NCBI GenBank assembly: GCA_964276235.1
Contig: CAXYEK010000001.1
Span: forward strand, 372,001-436,000
Direction: 5' to 3'
Length of the DNA stretch: 64,000 nucleotides
Origin: SCGC-AAA076-P13 sp964276235
Lineage (GTDB): Bacteria > Pseudomonadota > Gammaproteobacteria > Magnimaribacterales > D2472
Below the pieces are notes generated by a model, which searched no databases, was not told where the DNA came from, and saw only the letters and a list, made by a program, of their open reading frames with translations. The position numbers and the translations under genes are program-made. Numbering within the stretch: position 1 is the stretch's first letter; each line of letters opens with the position of its first letter. Shown one piece after another: positions 53,414 to 60,952 of the stretch.

Positions 53414-54412
53414 ATGTTTATAGATAGAAAATTTCCCAAAACAAGACTCAGAAGACTAAGAGCAAACGCAAATATAGCTGAATTAATTGCAGAAAGCAGT
53501 TTATCTCAAACTGACCTAATTCAACCGTTGTTTGTTAAAGAAAACTTAATTGGAACCGAAGTAATTGAGTCTATGCCTGGTATATTAAGATTTAGTGAAG
53601 ATTCAATTCTTAAAGAAATAGAAGAAGTTTTAGAGACAGGAATTAAATCAATAGCTCTTTTTCCAGTAATTGATAAAACAAAAAAAGATAGCTCTGGAAA
53701 AGAAGCTACAAATAAATCCAATTTAATATGCACTTCTATAAGAAAAATTAAAGATAGATTTCCTGAGATAATAATTATTGCCGACGTAGCACTCGATCCA
53801 TATACAGATCATGGTCATGATGGATTATTAGTTAATGGATATGTTGATAATGATTTAACATTGGACATTTTAAAATCACAATCCTTAGTTTTGGCAGAAG
53901 CCGGCGCAGATATTCTTGCTCCCTCAGACATGATGGATGGAAGAATAGGTCATATTAGAGAAGCACTGGAGGATGCAGATTATAAAAATACAATTCTACT
54001 TTCCTATGCAGCAAAATATAATTCAAAATTCTATGGTCCATTTAGAGATGCAGTCAGCTCGGCTAATAATCTTGGAAGCTCTTCTAAATCTTCATATCAG
54101 ATGTCATCTCACAATAAAAATGAAGCATTACATGAGGTAGCCTTAGATATAAATGAAGGGGCTGATATAGTTATGGTGAAGCCTGGTATGCCATATTTAG
54201 ATATCATATCGCTTATTAAAGAAACATTTAAGATACCTACTTTTGCTTATCAAGTTAGTGGAGAATATAGCATGCTTAAACTGGCAATAGATAAGGGGTG
54301 GCTTGATAATGATGTTATGTTAGAATCATTAATAAGCTTCAAAAGAGCTGGAGCGGATGCGATTCTGACATACGCTGCTAAAGAAATTTCCAAGGAGATA
54401 AAACATAAATGA
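53414..54412 (+). CDS. hemB: Porphobilinogen synthase
   Basis: A 332-residue enzyme that condenses two 5-aminolevulinates. Schiff-base lysines are in LSYAAKYNSKFYGPF and VKPGMPYLD. The metal site reads DVALDPYTDHGHDG, without the three Cys of zinc enzymes, so it belongs to the Mg2+-type as in Pseudomonas. It overlaps trxA by 4 bp. Confidence 0.96.
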   Translation: MFIDRKFPKTRLRRLRANANIAELIAESSLSQTDLIQPLFVKENLIGTEVIESMPGILRFSEDSILKEIEEVLETGIKSIALFPVIDKTKKDSSGKEATNKSNLICTSIRKIKDRFPEIIIIADVALDPYTDHGHDGLLVNGYVDNDLTLDILKSQSLVLAEAGADILAPSDMMDGRIGHIREALEDADYKNTILLSYAAKYNSKFYGPFRDAVSSANNLGSSSKSSYQMSSHNKNEALHEVALDINEGADIVMVKPGMPYLDIISLIKETFKIPTFAYQVSGEYSMLKLAIDKGWLDNDVMLESLISFKRAGADAILTYAAKEISKEIKHK

Positions 54413-54735
54413 GTAACGTTATAGAAATACAAGATGAAGAAAATTTCACTAATGATGTTTTAAATTCAGATCTGCCAGTATTAGTAGATTTTTGGGCAGA
54501 ATGGTGCGGACCATGCAAGCAATTGTCTCCAACTGTTGAGGAAATTGCTTCTGAGAATCAAGGTAAAATAAAAGTTTGTAAAATGGACGTAGATTCTAAT
54601 CGTGAAATCGCTGCAAAGTATGGAATTAGATCCATCCCTTCATTAATAATATTTAAAAACGGTGAGCCTGCTGGAGTTGAGATAGGGGCTTTAAGCAAAC
54701 AACAACTAGAGGAGTTTATTAGTACTACAGTTTAA
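54409..54735 (+). CDS. trxA: Thioredoxin 1
   Basis: A 108-residue thioredoxin with the active site WAEWCGPCK (Cys33, Cys36) and the cis-Pro segment SIPSLII. It reduces cytosolic disulfides. trxA directly upstream of rho is the common gammaproteobacterial order. Confidence 0.97.
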   Translation: MSNVIEIQDEENFTNDVLNSDLPVLVDFWAEWCGPCKQLSPTVEEIASENQGKIKVCKMDVDSNREIAAKYGIRSIPSLIIFKNGEPAGVEIGALSKQQLEEFISTTV

Positions 54736-54796
54736 TTTAAGACATAAACTTTGCATCTTTAATTAAAAAGAACTATCATTTTCAAATCTCGGCTAT

Positions 54797-54853
54797 ATGC
54801 CATCAAATATCAAAATCCCCTCAAACAAAAATAGAACGGAAACTCATACATGA
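54797..54853 (+). CDS. Possible 18-aa leader peptide before rho
   Basis: ATG 54797 opens MPSNIKIPSNKNRTETHT, ending at TGA 54851-54853, which overlaps the rho ATG (ATGA). That is the geometry of translational coupling. No clear ribosome-binding site precedes it, so it may be chance. E. coli rho also has a short leader ORF (rhoL). Confidence 0.3.
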   Translation: MPSNIKIPSNKNRTETHT

Positions 54854-56127
54854 ACCTTACTGAAATAAAAATAAAACCAATCAATGAATTAGTAGAAATA
54901 GCTACAGACCTAGGCCTTGAAGATGTTGGTAGGCTCAAAAAACAGGAAATAATTTTTAGAATCTTTAAACATAAGGCATCTGAGGGTATAGATATATATG
55001 GTGGTGGCGTTCTTGAAATACTTAATGATGGATTTGGTTTCTTAAGATCTCCAGAAGGGTCTTATGTTGCTGGTGAAGACGATATATACGTGTCACCAAA
55101 TCAAATAAGAAAATTTAGTTTGAGAAAAGGTGACTCTGTTGCTGGAAAAATTAGAACCCCAAAGGATAAGGAACGTTACTTTGCTCTAATCCAAGTTGAC
55201 ACAATAAATGGTGAAGAGCCATCGAAAACAAAAAATAAGATTCTTTTTGAAAACTTAACACCTTTATTTCCCAATGAAAGATTAATCCTTGAACAAGGTA
55301 CAGGATCAAATGAAGATTTATCATCACGTATAATTGATTTAATAGCACCAATAGGAAAAGGTCAGCGTGGCCTAATTGTTTCACCACCCAAAGCTGGTAA
55401 AACATTAATGTTACAAAGTATTGCTCATTCAATCAAAAGCAACAATCCAGAAGTTGAGTTGATAGTACTTCTAATCGATGAAAGACCTGAAGAGGTTACT
55501 GAAATGTCGAGAACAGTTAAAGGTGAGGTTGTTGCAAGTACTTTTGATGAGCCGCCAACCAGACATGTTCAAGTTGCAAATATGGTTATTGAAAAAGCAA
55601 AACGTCTTGTGGAACATAAGAAAGATGTTGTTATTTTACTTGACTCAATTACCAGATTGGGAAGAGCCTATAATTCTGTTCAACCAGCCTCTGGAAAAAT
55701 TCTTAGTGGTGGTGTGGACTCTAATGCTTTAGAAAAACCTAAAAGATTTTTTGGTGCAGCAAGGAATTTAGAAGAGGGTGGAAGCCTAACTATCTTAGCT
55801 ACAGCTCTTGTTGAAACTGGATCAAAGATGGATGAAGTGATCTATGAAGAGTTTAAAGGTACCGGTAACATGGAAATTCATTTAGAAAGGAAAATTGCTG
55901 AAAAAAGAATATATCCAGCAATTAATATCAGAAGGTCTGGAACAAGAAGAGAAGATCTTCTTACAGCAGAAGATGAACTTCAAAGAATGTGGGTTCTCAG
56001 AAAAATTCTTGATGAAATGGAAGATGCTCAAGCAATACAATTCTTGATAGACAGATTAAAATCTCATAAAACAAATGATGAATTCTTTACATCCATGAAA
56101 AGTGGAAATGGAAAGAAAACTAAGTAA
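54850..56127 (+). CDS. rho: Transcription termination factor Rho
   Basis: A 425-residue hexameric RNA helicase. It has the N-terminal RNA-binding cold-shock-like domain (GGGVLEILNDGFGFLRSP), Walker A in SPPKAGKTLML, Walker B IVLLIDERPEE, and the Q/R loops QPASGKILSGGVD and RRSGTRREDLL. It ends overlapping the convergent hemD by 8 bp. The 114-bp leader from trxA is pyrimidine-rich near its end, as autogenously controlled rho leaders often are. Confidence 0.97.
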   Translation: MNLTEIKIKPINELVEIATDLGLEDVGRLKKQEIIFRIFKHKASEGIDIYGGGVLEILNDGFGFLRSPEGSYVAGEDDIYVSPNQIRKFSLRKGDSVAGKIRTPKDKERYFALIQVDTINGEEPSKTKNKILFENLTPLFPNERLILEQGTGSNEDLSSRIIDLIAPIGKGQRGLIVSPPKAGKTLMLQSIAHSIKSNNPEVELIVLLIDERPEEVTEMSRTVKGEVVASTFDEPPTRHVQVANMVIEKAKRLVEHKKDVVILLDSITRLGRAYNSVQPASGKILSGGVDSNALEKPKRFFGAARNLEEGGSLTILATALVETGSKMDEVIYEEFKGTGNMEIHLERKIAEKRIYPAINIRRSGTRREDLLTAEDELQRMWVLRKILDEMEDAQAIQFLIDRLKSHKTNDEFFTSMKSGNGKKTK

Positions 56128-56845
56128 ATTTCTTTGCTACTTGGAGCATTGATTCATCAGAAGGCTCTTCAGAAACAACTATCTTAATTCCCAAATCTTT
56201 AATGGCTTTTATATTTTTGACAGCCCTATCCTTGATCTTTTTAGACGCAACTATAAATACTTTATTTGTTATAAATTTATAATTAAAGTTATCTAAAATA
56301 AAGTTAAGTGTAAGAAAGTTGAAAATCAAAACAATCGCAGAGCCATTAGGAATTTTATTTAACTGATCTCTACTATAAATAAGCTCATAACATACTATTT
56401 CATCAATTCTCTCTTTAAGAGTATTTTGAAGGTTATTATTAGAATTCTTTCCACAAAAGAGAAGACTCTTTCCAGAATAATTACTATTTAATATATCCAA
56501 TAGACCCTCTGATGACTGATTTTCTGGAGAGATCGAAGAGATATTTTCATGTGATAGTATTTTCTTGGTAGCAAGTCCAACTGACAAAACATTTTTGTTC
56601 ATTTTGCTTGTATCGATTCGACTTCGAAGAAGTTCTAGACCATATTTTACAGATGACTGACTTGTAAAAATTAAGTTTTCATAAGTATGAAAATTAGTCA
56701 GTTTTAGCTCCCAATCATCAACAATATCTTCAGGCATTATCTGATTTATTTCTGATAGATGAGCATTAATCAAATTTATTTGTTTATCTTGGCACAAGGT
56801 AATTATGTTTTGTGAAAGGCTGATCGGCCTAGTATTAATTATCAT
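56120..56845 (-). CDS. hemD: Uroporphyrinogen-III synthase
   Basis: A 241-residue protein of low conservation with a bilobed layout: NTRPISLSQNI at the start, FTSQSSVKYGLEL in the middle and a C-terminal VFIVASKKIKDRAVKNI block. It closes the tetrapyrrole ring in heme synthesis. The call is supported by the directly preceding hemC, whose stop shares a base with the hemD start. Confidence 0.88.
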   Translation of the reverse strand: MIINTRPISLSQNIITLCQDKQINLINAHLSEINQIMPEDIVDDWELKLTNFHTYENLIFTSQSSVKYGLELLRSRIDTSKMNKNVLSVGLATKKILSHENISSISPENQSSEGLLDILNSNYSGKSLLFCGKNSNNNLQNTLKERIDEIVCYELIYSRDQLNKIPNGSAIVLIFNFLTLNFILDNFNYKFITNKVFIVASKKIKDRAVKNIKAIKDLGIKIVVSEEPSDESMLQVAKKFT

Positions 56846-57750
56846 TATCTTAAAATCATATTATGTGCATCGTTAGATAGAAATTCATCAGCTAATAAAA
56901 TAATATCATCATGAATATTTTCAAATGATGACTGTATCTCTCTAAAAATTTGCTCATCACCTCCTTGAGAGAGAACTCTAGCAGATATCTGTATTCCGCT
57001 TAATGTCTCACAACATAAGACAGAAATAGGGGAAAGACATGATCCATTTAACAAAGAAACAAAAAGTCTTTCTGCGTTAGCAAGAGACATCGCTTTACTA
57101 TTATTTATTTGATTTAATATTTTTATAATTTCTGTATTTGAACTTAAGCATTCAACGGCTACATATCCTTGAGACGCTGATGGAAGCATTTCTTTATTTG
57201 TAAATTCATAACATTTATCTGTATTTAGCTCTAATCTATTCATAGCAGCCTTAGCAACGACTAGCCCATCAAAAAGATTGTCATTAAGTTTTTTAATTCT
57301 TGTAGCAATATTTCCTCTTACAGGGATTACTTCAAGGTCAGGCCTTATATATTTAATTTGAGCTTTTCTTCTAGGGCTTGAAGAGCCAATTACTGAACCA
57401 ACAGGAAAATCTAGAATAGATAAACCTTTTTTTGATAGAAGCATGTCTGATGAGGACTCTCTTTCAAATACTGCAGCAATAGTGAAATCCTTTTCAAGTT
57501 TTGCTGGGACATCTTTTAGGCTATGAACAGCAATATCGCAATCACCTTTTTTTAAAGAAGATTCTAACTTAGATATAAACAAGCCTTTACCGCCAATTTC
57601 ATGAAGAGGTTGTTCCGTTTGATCTCCTTCAGATTTCATTGGAACCAGCTCAATTTGTATCTTTTTATCTAGCTCATTAATTTTTTTAGCTACAAAATTT
57701 GCTTGGAACAAAGCAAGTTCTGATTCTCGAGTTGCTATTTTAATTTTCAT
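56845..57750 (-). CDS. hemC: Hydroxymethylbilane synthase
   Basis: A 301-residue enzyme that polymerises porphobilinogen using a dipyrromethane cofactor. It has KIATRESELALFQA, HSLKDVPAKLE, GSSSPRRKAQIK, VRGNIATRIKKL and the cofactor Cys in GSCLSPISVLC. It overlaps rsmD by 4 bp, so rsmD-hemC-hemD form one minus-strand unit. Confidence 0.96.
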   Translation of the reverse strand: MKIKIATRESELALFQANFVAKKINELDKKIQIELVPMKSEGDQTEQPLHEIGGKGLFISKLESSLKKGDCDIAVHSLKDVPAKLEKDFTIAAVFERESSSDMLLSKKGLSILDFPVGSVIGSSSPRRKAQIKYIRPDLEVIPVRGNIATRIKKLNDNLFDGLVVAKAAMNRLELNTDKCYEFTNKEMLPSASQGYVAVECLSSNTEIIKILNQINNSKAMSLANAERLFVSLLNGSCLSPISVLCCETLSGIQISARVLSQGGDEQIFREIQSSFENIHDDIILLADEFLSNDAHNMILR

Positions 57751-58301
57751 TTTTTTTGAAGTAATAATGCTTTAACGTCTCCGACAGACTTTTCTTTAAT
57801 TATTTTATAAATATCAGGAATTTCAATTTCTGTAAATTTACTATATTCGAGATAAATTTTACAGGATGGCTTCATTTCATCTTTCCGCAATAACAATTTG
57901 AGTATCTTTAACTCAAATTCTTTATCAAATGGAGGATCTAAAAAAATTAGATCAAATTCAGATAAATCCTGTTTTTTAACCCAATCAAATGCATCTTTAA
58001 AGAATACTCTTGATTTATCTTTTACTCCAAGTGATTGAATATTTTTTGAAAGCACAGAATAGTTTCTCTTATTCAATTCTATAAAAGTTACTTTAGGAGA
58101 TTCTCTTGATAAAGCTTCTATACCCAGAGAACCAGTTCCTGCGAATAAATCTAAACAAATACAATCTTGTATCTCGAACTGTAGCCAATTAAAGATGATT
58201 TCTTTAAGTTTGTTTGAAGTTGGTCTTAAAGTTTCTTTAAAATCAAAGGGTATCTTTTTACCTTTAAGCAAACCTCCAGAAATTCTAATATTATTTTTCA
58301 T
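57747..58301 (-). CDS. rsmD: 16S rRNA (guanine966-N2)-methyltransferase
   Basis: A 184-residue SAM-dependent methyltransferase with GGLLKGKKIPF, SAM loop LDLFAGTGSLGIEALSR and catalytic DPPF in LIFLDPPFD. It modifies G966 of 16S rRNA. It is divergent from the flavin reductase gene across a 78-bp gap. Confidence 0.94.
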   Translation of the reverse strand: MKNNIRISGGLLKGKKIPFDFKETLRPTSNKLKEIIFNWLQFEIQDCICLDLFAGTGSLGIEALSRESPKVTFIELNKRNYSVLSKNIQSLGVKDKSRVFFKDAFDWVKKQDLSEFDLIFLDPPFDKEFELKILKLLLRKDEMKPSCKIYLEYSKFTEIEIPDIYKIIKEKSVGDVKALLLQKK

Positions 58302-58367
58302 TTAATTTTTTAAAATCAACTTACATATTTATACTAAATTAGTAAGTATATTTATAATTAAACTAAG

Positions 58368-58382
58368 TATAATTCATCCATG
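58368..58382 (+). promoter_or_regulatory. Consensus -10 box 6 nt before the flavin reductase start
   Basis: TATAAT (58368-58373) is followed by six bases and ATG 58380; no Shine-Dalgarno sequence. The upstream gap also holds the palindrome TACTAAATTAGTA (58332-58344) and TAAGTATA repeated 21 bp apart (58343, 58364), a possible operator. Confidence 0.45.
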
Positions 58383-58844
58383 ACACTTCAAGACAATTTT
58401 AGAAAAGCAATGAGAAGCTACGTTTATTCTGTAAGCGTAATGTCGAATATCGATGCTCATAATAATTTTAATGCTATTACTGTTTCCTCTGTAACCTCTG
58501 TTTCTATTGATCCACCTAGTCTTCTTGTTTGTATTAATAAAACAGCTGGAATTCATGATTCTATTGTTCAAGATTCAAAATTTTGTATTAATCTTCTTAA
58601 TAAGAATCAGGAAGAAATATCTAATTTATGTAGTTCCTTCCAAGAAGAGGGGGATAGATTTAAAAATGATGAATGGGATACTTCAGGAATACCTTTTTTA
58701 AAAAATGCCCAGGCAAATATTTTTTGTACAGTTGATGAGATGGTCCCATATCATACCCATACAGTTGTGATTGCTAAAGTCATTGAATCAATGAATAGTG
58801 ATATTATAAATACACTTACTTATGTGGATGGTAGTTATGAATAA
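58380..58844 (+). CDS. Flavin reductase-domain protein
   Basis: A 154-residue FMN-binding split-barrel (flavin reductase-like) protein with FRKAMRSYVYSVSVMS, ITVSSVTSVSIDPPSLLVCIN and FCINLLNKNQEEIS. Members reduce free FMN/FAD with NAD(P)H for a partner monooxygenase or bind flavin in other roles. No monooxygenase is adjacent. Its end overlaps the DUF4399 start by 8 bp. Confidence 0.85.
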   Translation: MTLQDNFRKAMRSYVYSVSVMSNIDAHNNFNAITVSSVTSVSIDPPSLLVCINKTAGIHDSIVQDSKFCINLLNKNQEEISNLCSSFQEEGDRFKNDEWDTSGIPFLKNAQANIFCTVDEMVPYHTHTVVIAKVIESMNSDIINTLTYVDGSYE

Positions 58845-59262
58845 ATTATATTTTATTGGTTTTTTATTATTTAGTAGTATTTTGTTTGCTGAAAATAATG
58901 AGTGTCAAAGTGGTCAACCAGAAGTTTTTTTCGTAAGTCCTGAAAATGGATACGTTAGTGATACTACAGAAATAAAATTAGTTTTTGGAATCAAAAATTT
59001 TAATATTGCTCCAGCAGGAATTAATGGATGTGATTCTGGACATCATCATTTAATAATAGATGCTGAATTGCCAAATTTAGATAGACCGATACCAAGTTCT
59101 AAAAATTATATACATTTTGGGAAAGGACAAACTGAGACAACTATAAAGCTTCAGCCAGGAAAGCATTCACTTCAATTGTTGGTAGGGAACTATGCACATA
59201 TACCTCATAAAGACCCAATTATTTCTGAAAAGATAAATATTGAAATACTTAGTTCTCAATAA
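58837..59262 (+). CDS. DUF4399 domain secreted protein
   Basis: Starting at ATG 58837 (141 residues) gives a clean signal peptide (MNKLYFIGFLLFSSILFA). The rest has the DUF4399 pattern: VFFVSPENGYV, FNIAPAG, DSGHHHLIIDAELPNLDRPIP and LQPGKHSLQLLVGNYAHIPH. The His-rich turns suggest metal binding in the periplasm, but the family role is unknown. The C-terminus overlaps the convergent tetR gene by 14 bp. Confidence 0.83.
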   Translation: MNKLYFIGFLLFSSILFAENNECQSGQPEVFFVSPENGYVSDTTEIKLVFGIKNFNIAPAGINGCDSGHHHLIIDAELPNLDRPIPSSKNYIHFGKGQTETTIKLQPGKHSLQLLVGNYAHIPHKDPIISEKINIEILSSQ

Positions 59263-59866
59263 TACCTGACATAACTTTATCAAGATAAGGCATAAGATTT
59301 TTGCTTACATCTTGAGCTACAGAAATCGGACCTAATTGTGAAGAATCAAGATCATCTCCAACCATTTCTGCTTTTCTAAGAATACCAACTAGACCATGAA
59401 TAATAGACCAAATAGTAATACATTTAGCAGAAACAGTTTCAGTGTCATCTCCTGTCAAGCGCGAAATGTTCGTAACTAAGTTTGCATAAGAGGAATTTGC
59501 AGCTTCTAATAGCTCTGGATACATTGAAAATTTACCAACTGCAGTCCCAAACATTAAGTCATATGTGTGCGCATTTCTTAAACCAAATGCAATATATTTT
59601 TCACAACTTTCGATTAAATTTTTCTTAGAGATTTTTTTTGATGGATCAAAATAGGTAACCTTTCCTAATTTTTTAAAGCCTTCCTCTGCAACAGCTGCAT
59701 AGACACATTCTTTTGTTTTAAAATGTCTGTAAGGCGCAGTTTGTGAAACATTACTTTCTTTGGCTAAACTTCTTATGCTTAGCTTAGTATAACCATCCCT
59801 TTCACATAGAAAACAAGCGGCTTCAATAAGCTCCTTTTTTAAATTCCCATGATGATATTTTTTCAT
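59249..59866 (-). CDS. TetR-family repressor, probable efflux regulator
   Basis: Starting at ATG 59866 (205 residues; the frame extends to a GTG at 59899 inside an operator, which is unlikely). The N-terminal HTH reads YTKLSIRSLAKESNVSQTAPYRHFKTKECVY. The rest is an all-helical ligand-sensing domain that would bind a small molecule, as in WHG/AcrR-type repressors. It is divergent from the RND operon, with two inverted-repeat operators between them and a third copy at tolC. Self-regulation is likely. Confidence 0.88.
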   Translation of the reverse strand: MKKYHHGNLKKELIEAACFLCERDGYTKLSIRSLAKESNVSQTAPYRHFKTKECVYAAVAEEGFKKLGKVTYFDPSKKISKKNLIESCEKYIAFGLRNAHTYDLMFGTAVGKFSMYPELLEAANSSYANLVTNISRLTGDDTETVSAKCITIWSIIHGLVGILRKAEMVGDDLDSSQLGPISVAQDVSKNLMPYLDKVMSGIIEN

Positions 59867-59884
59867 TTTATTTAGTACGCTATA

Positions 59885-59932
59885 ATGTTGACACTGCACA
59901 CATTTTAGTTATTATGTTTACACTGCAAACAT
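59885..59932. promoter_or_regulatory. RND promoter covered by two TetR operators
   Basis: Operator 1: ATGTTGACACTGCACACAT (59885-59903). Operator 2: ATGTTTACACTGCAAACAT (59914-59932), centres 29 bp apart. Operator 1 contains TTGACA (59888-59893, perfect -35), and TATTAT (59910-59915, 16-bp spacer) is a -10 touching operator 2. Repressor bound here would block the pump operon, and likely tetR itself. Confidence 0.82.
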
Positions 59933-59969
59933 TAAATACTTTAAAAGCTAAAGTCAAACAAATAAAGAT

Positions 59970-60950
59970 ATGAATAAAACTTATAAAATATTTTTAACAA
60001 CGATTCTGATCAATGGATTTTTTAATTTAAGTCTTAATGCGCTTGAAATACTTGAAGTAAAAATTCTTGACTCTTACAGTGTTTCAAGAGACTTCCCAGG
60101 AAAATTATTACCATCAGAACAATCAAAATTAGCTTTTGAAATTCCTGGAAAGATAACATTAATAAATGTTGGCATAGGTGATGAGGTTATAAAAGGTCAA
60201 ATTCTTGCTGAACTAGATGATAGAGAAGCCATAGCACAACTCAATCAATCTAAGGCAAGATATGATTTAGCACTTCAAGTTCTAAACAGATCTAAAGATT
60301 TAAGAAAGAAAGGGCACATTTCTATTCAAGATCTGGACAATGCAAATTCTGAAGAGCTTGTTGCAAAATCACAATACGAATTTTATAAAGTTAAATTTGA
60401 ACAAACGAAATTATTAGCTCCATTTGATGGAATTGTTCAGGATAGATATTTAGATACAGGTTCTGTTATTAATGGAGGAATACCAATTCTTGAAGTTCTA
60501 GATTCAAGAAATGTGAAAGCACATATATCAATACCTATTAGCTATATAGACAAAATAAAAATTGGCAGTATTTATAACTTTAAAATTGGAAATAATTCTG
60601 CAACAGCTAAATTGCAAAGACTAGCACCTATGTCATTAGGAGGCTCAAATAACCGATTGGCAGTATTTGTATTCGATACCTTTTTTAATCCTGGTTCAGT
60701 AGCAACTTTAAAATTAAACACTATTGAAAAAGGAAGAGGTACTTGGGTTCCAATTAAGTCTCTTTCCCAATCAGAACAGGGGATATGGGCAATTTATACC
60801 ATAAATGAAGAAAGAAAAGTTGTTAGAGATCTTGTTGATGTTATATATTTTGAAGGCGAATATGCTTTTGTGAATGGAACCTTAAAAAATGGTGATTTAG
60901 TTATCTTAGGTGGCGCTCAAAAAATCATCGAAGGAAAAATACTAAATTAG
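59970..60950 (+). CDS. RND efflux periplasmic adaptor (MFP)
   Basis: A 326-residue membrane-fusion protein. Signal segment (1-25), SRDFPGKLLPSEQSKLAFEIPGKI (lipoyl/hairpin start), coiled-coil hairpin around 60-120, and the barrel domain with FDGIVQDRYLDTGSVI. It bridges the inner-membrane pump and TolC-type channel. About 40 residues are shorter than AcrA. The permease starts 2 bp after its stop. Confidence 0.9.
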   Translation: MNKTYKIFLTTILINGFFNLSLNALEILEVKILDSYSVSRDFPGKLLPSEQSKLAFEIPGKITLINVGIGDEVIKGQILAELDDREAIAQLNQSKARYDLALQVLNRSKDLRKKGHISIQDLDNANSEELVAKSQYEFYKVKFEQTKLLAPFDGIVQDRYLDTGSVINGGIPILEVLDSRNVKAHISIPISYIDKIKIGSIYNFKIGNNSATAKLQRLAPMSLGGSNNRLAVFVFDTFFNPGSVATLKLNTIEKGRGTWVPIKSLSQSEQGIWAIYTINEERKVVRDLVDVIYFEGEYAFVNGTLKNGDLVILGGAQKIIEGKILN

Positions 60951-60952
60951 TA

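Noticed and set aside
53414..54412. Zinc-dependent HemB
   Set aside because: The three Cys ligands are replaced (DVALDPYTDHGHDG), so the Mg2+ type applies.
59867..59899. GTG start of the TetR protein at 59899
   Set aside because: It would place coding sequence inside operator 1; ATG 59866 gives the usual short N-terminus before the HTH.
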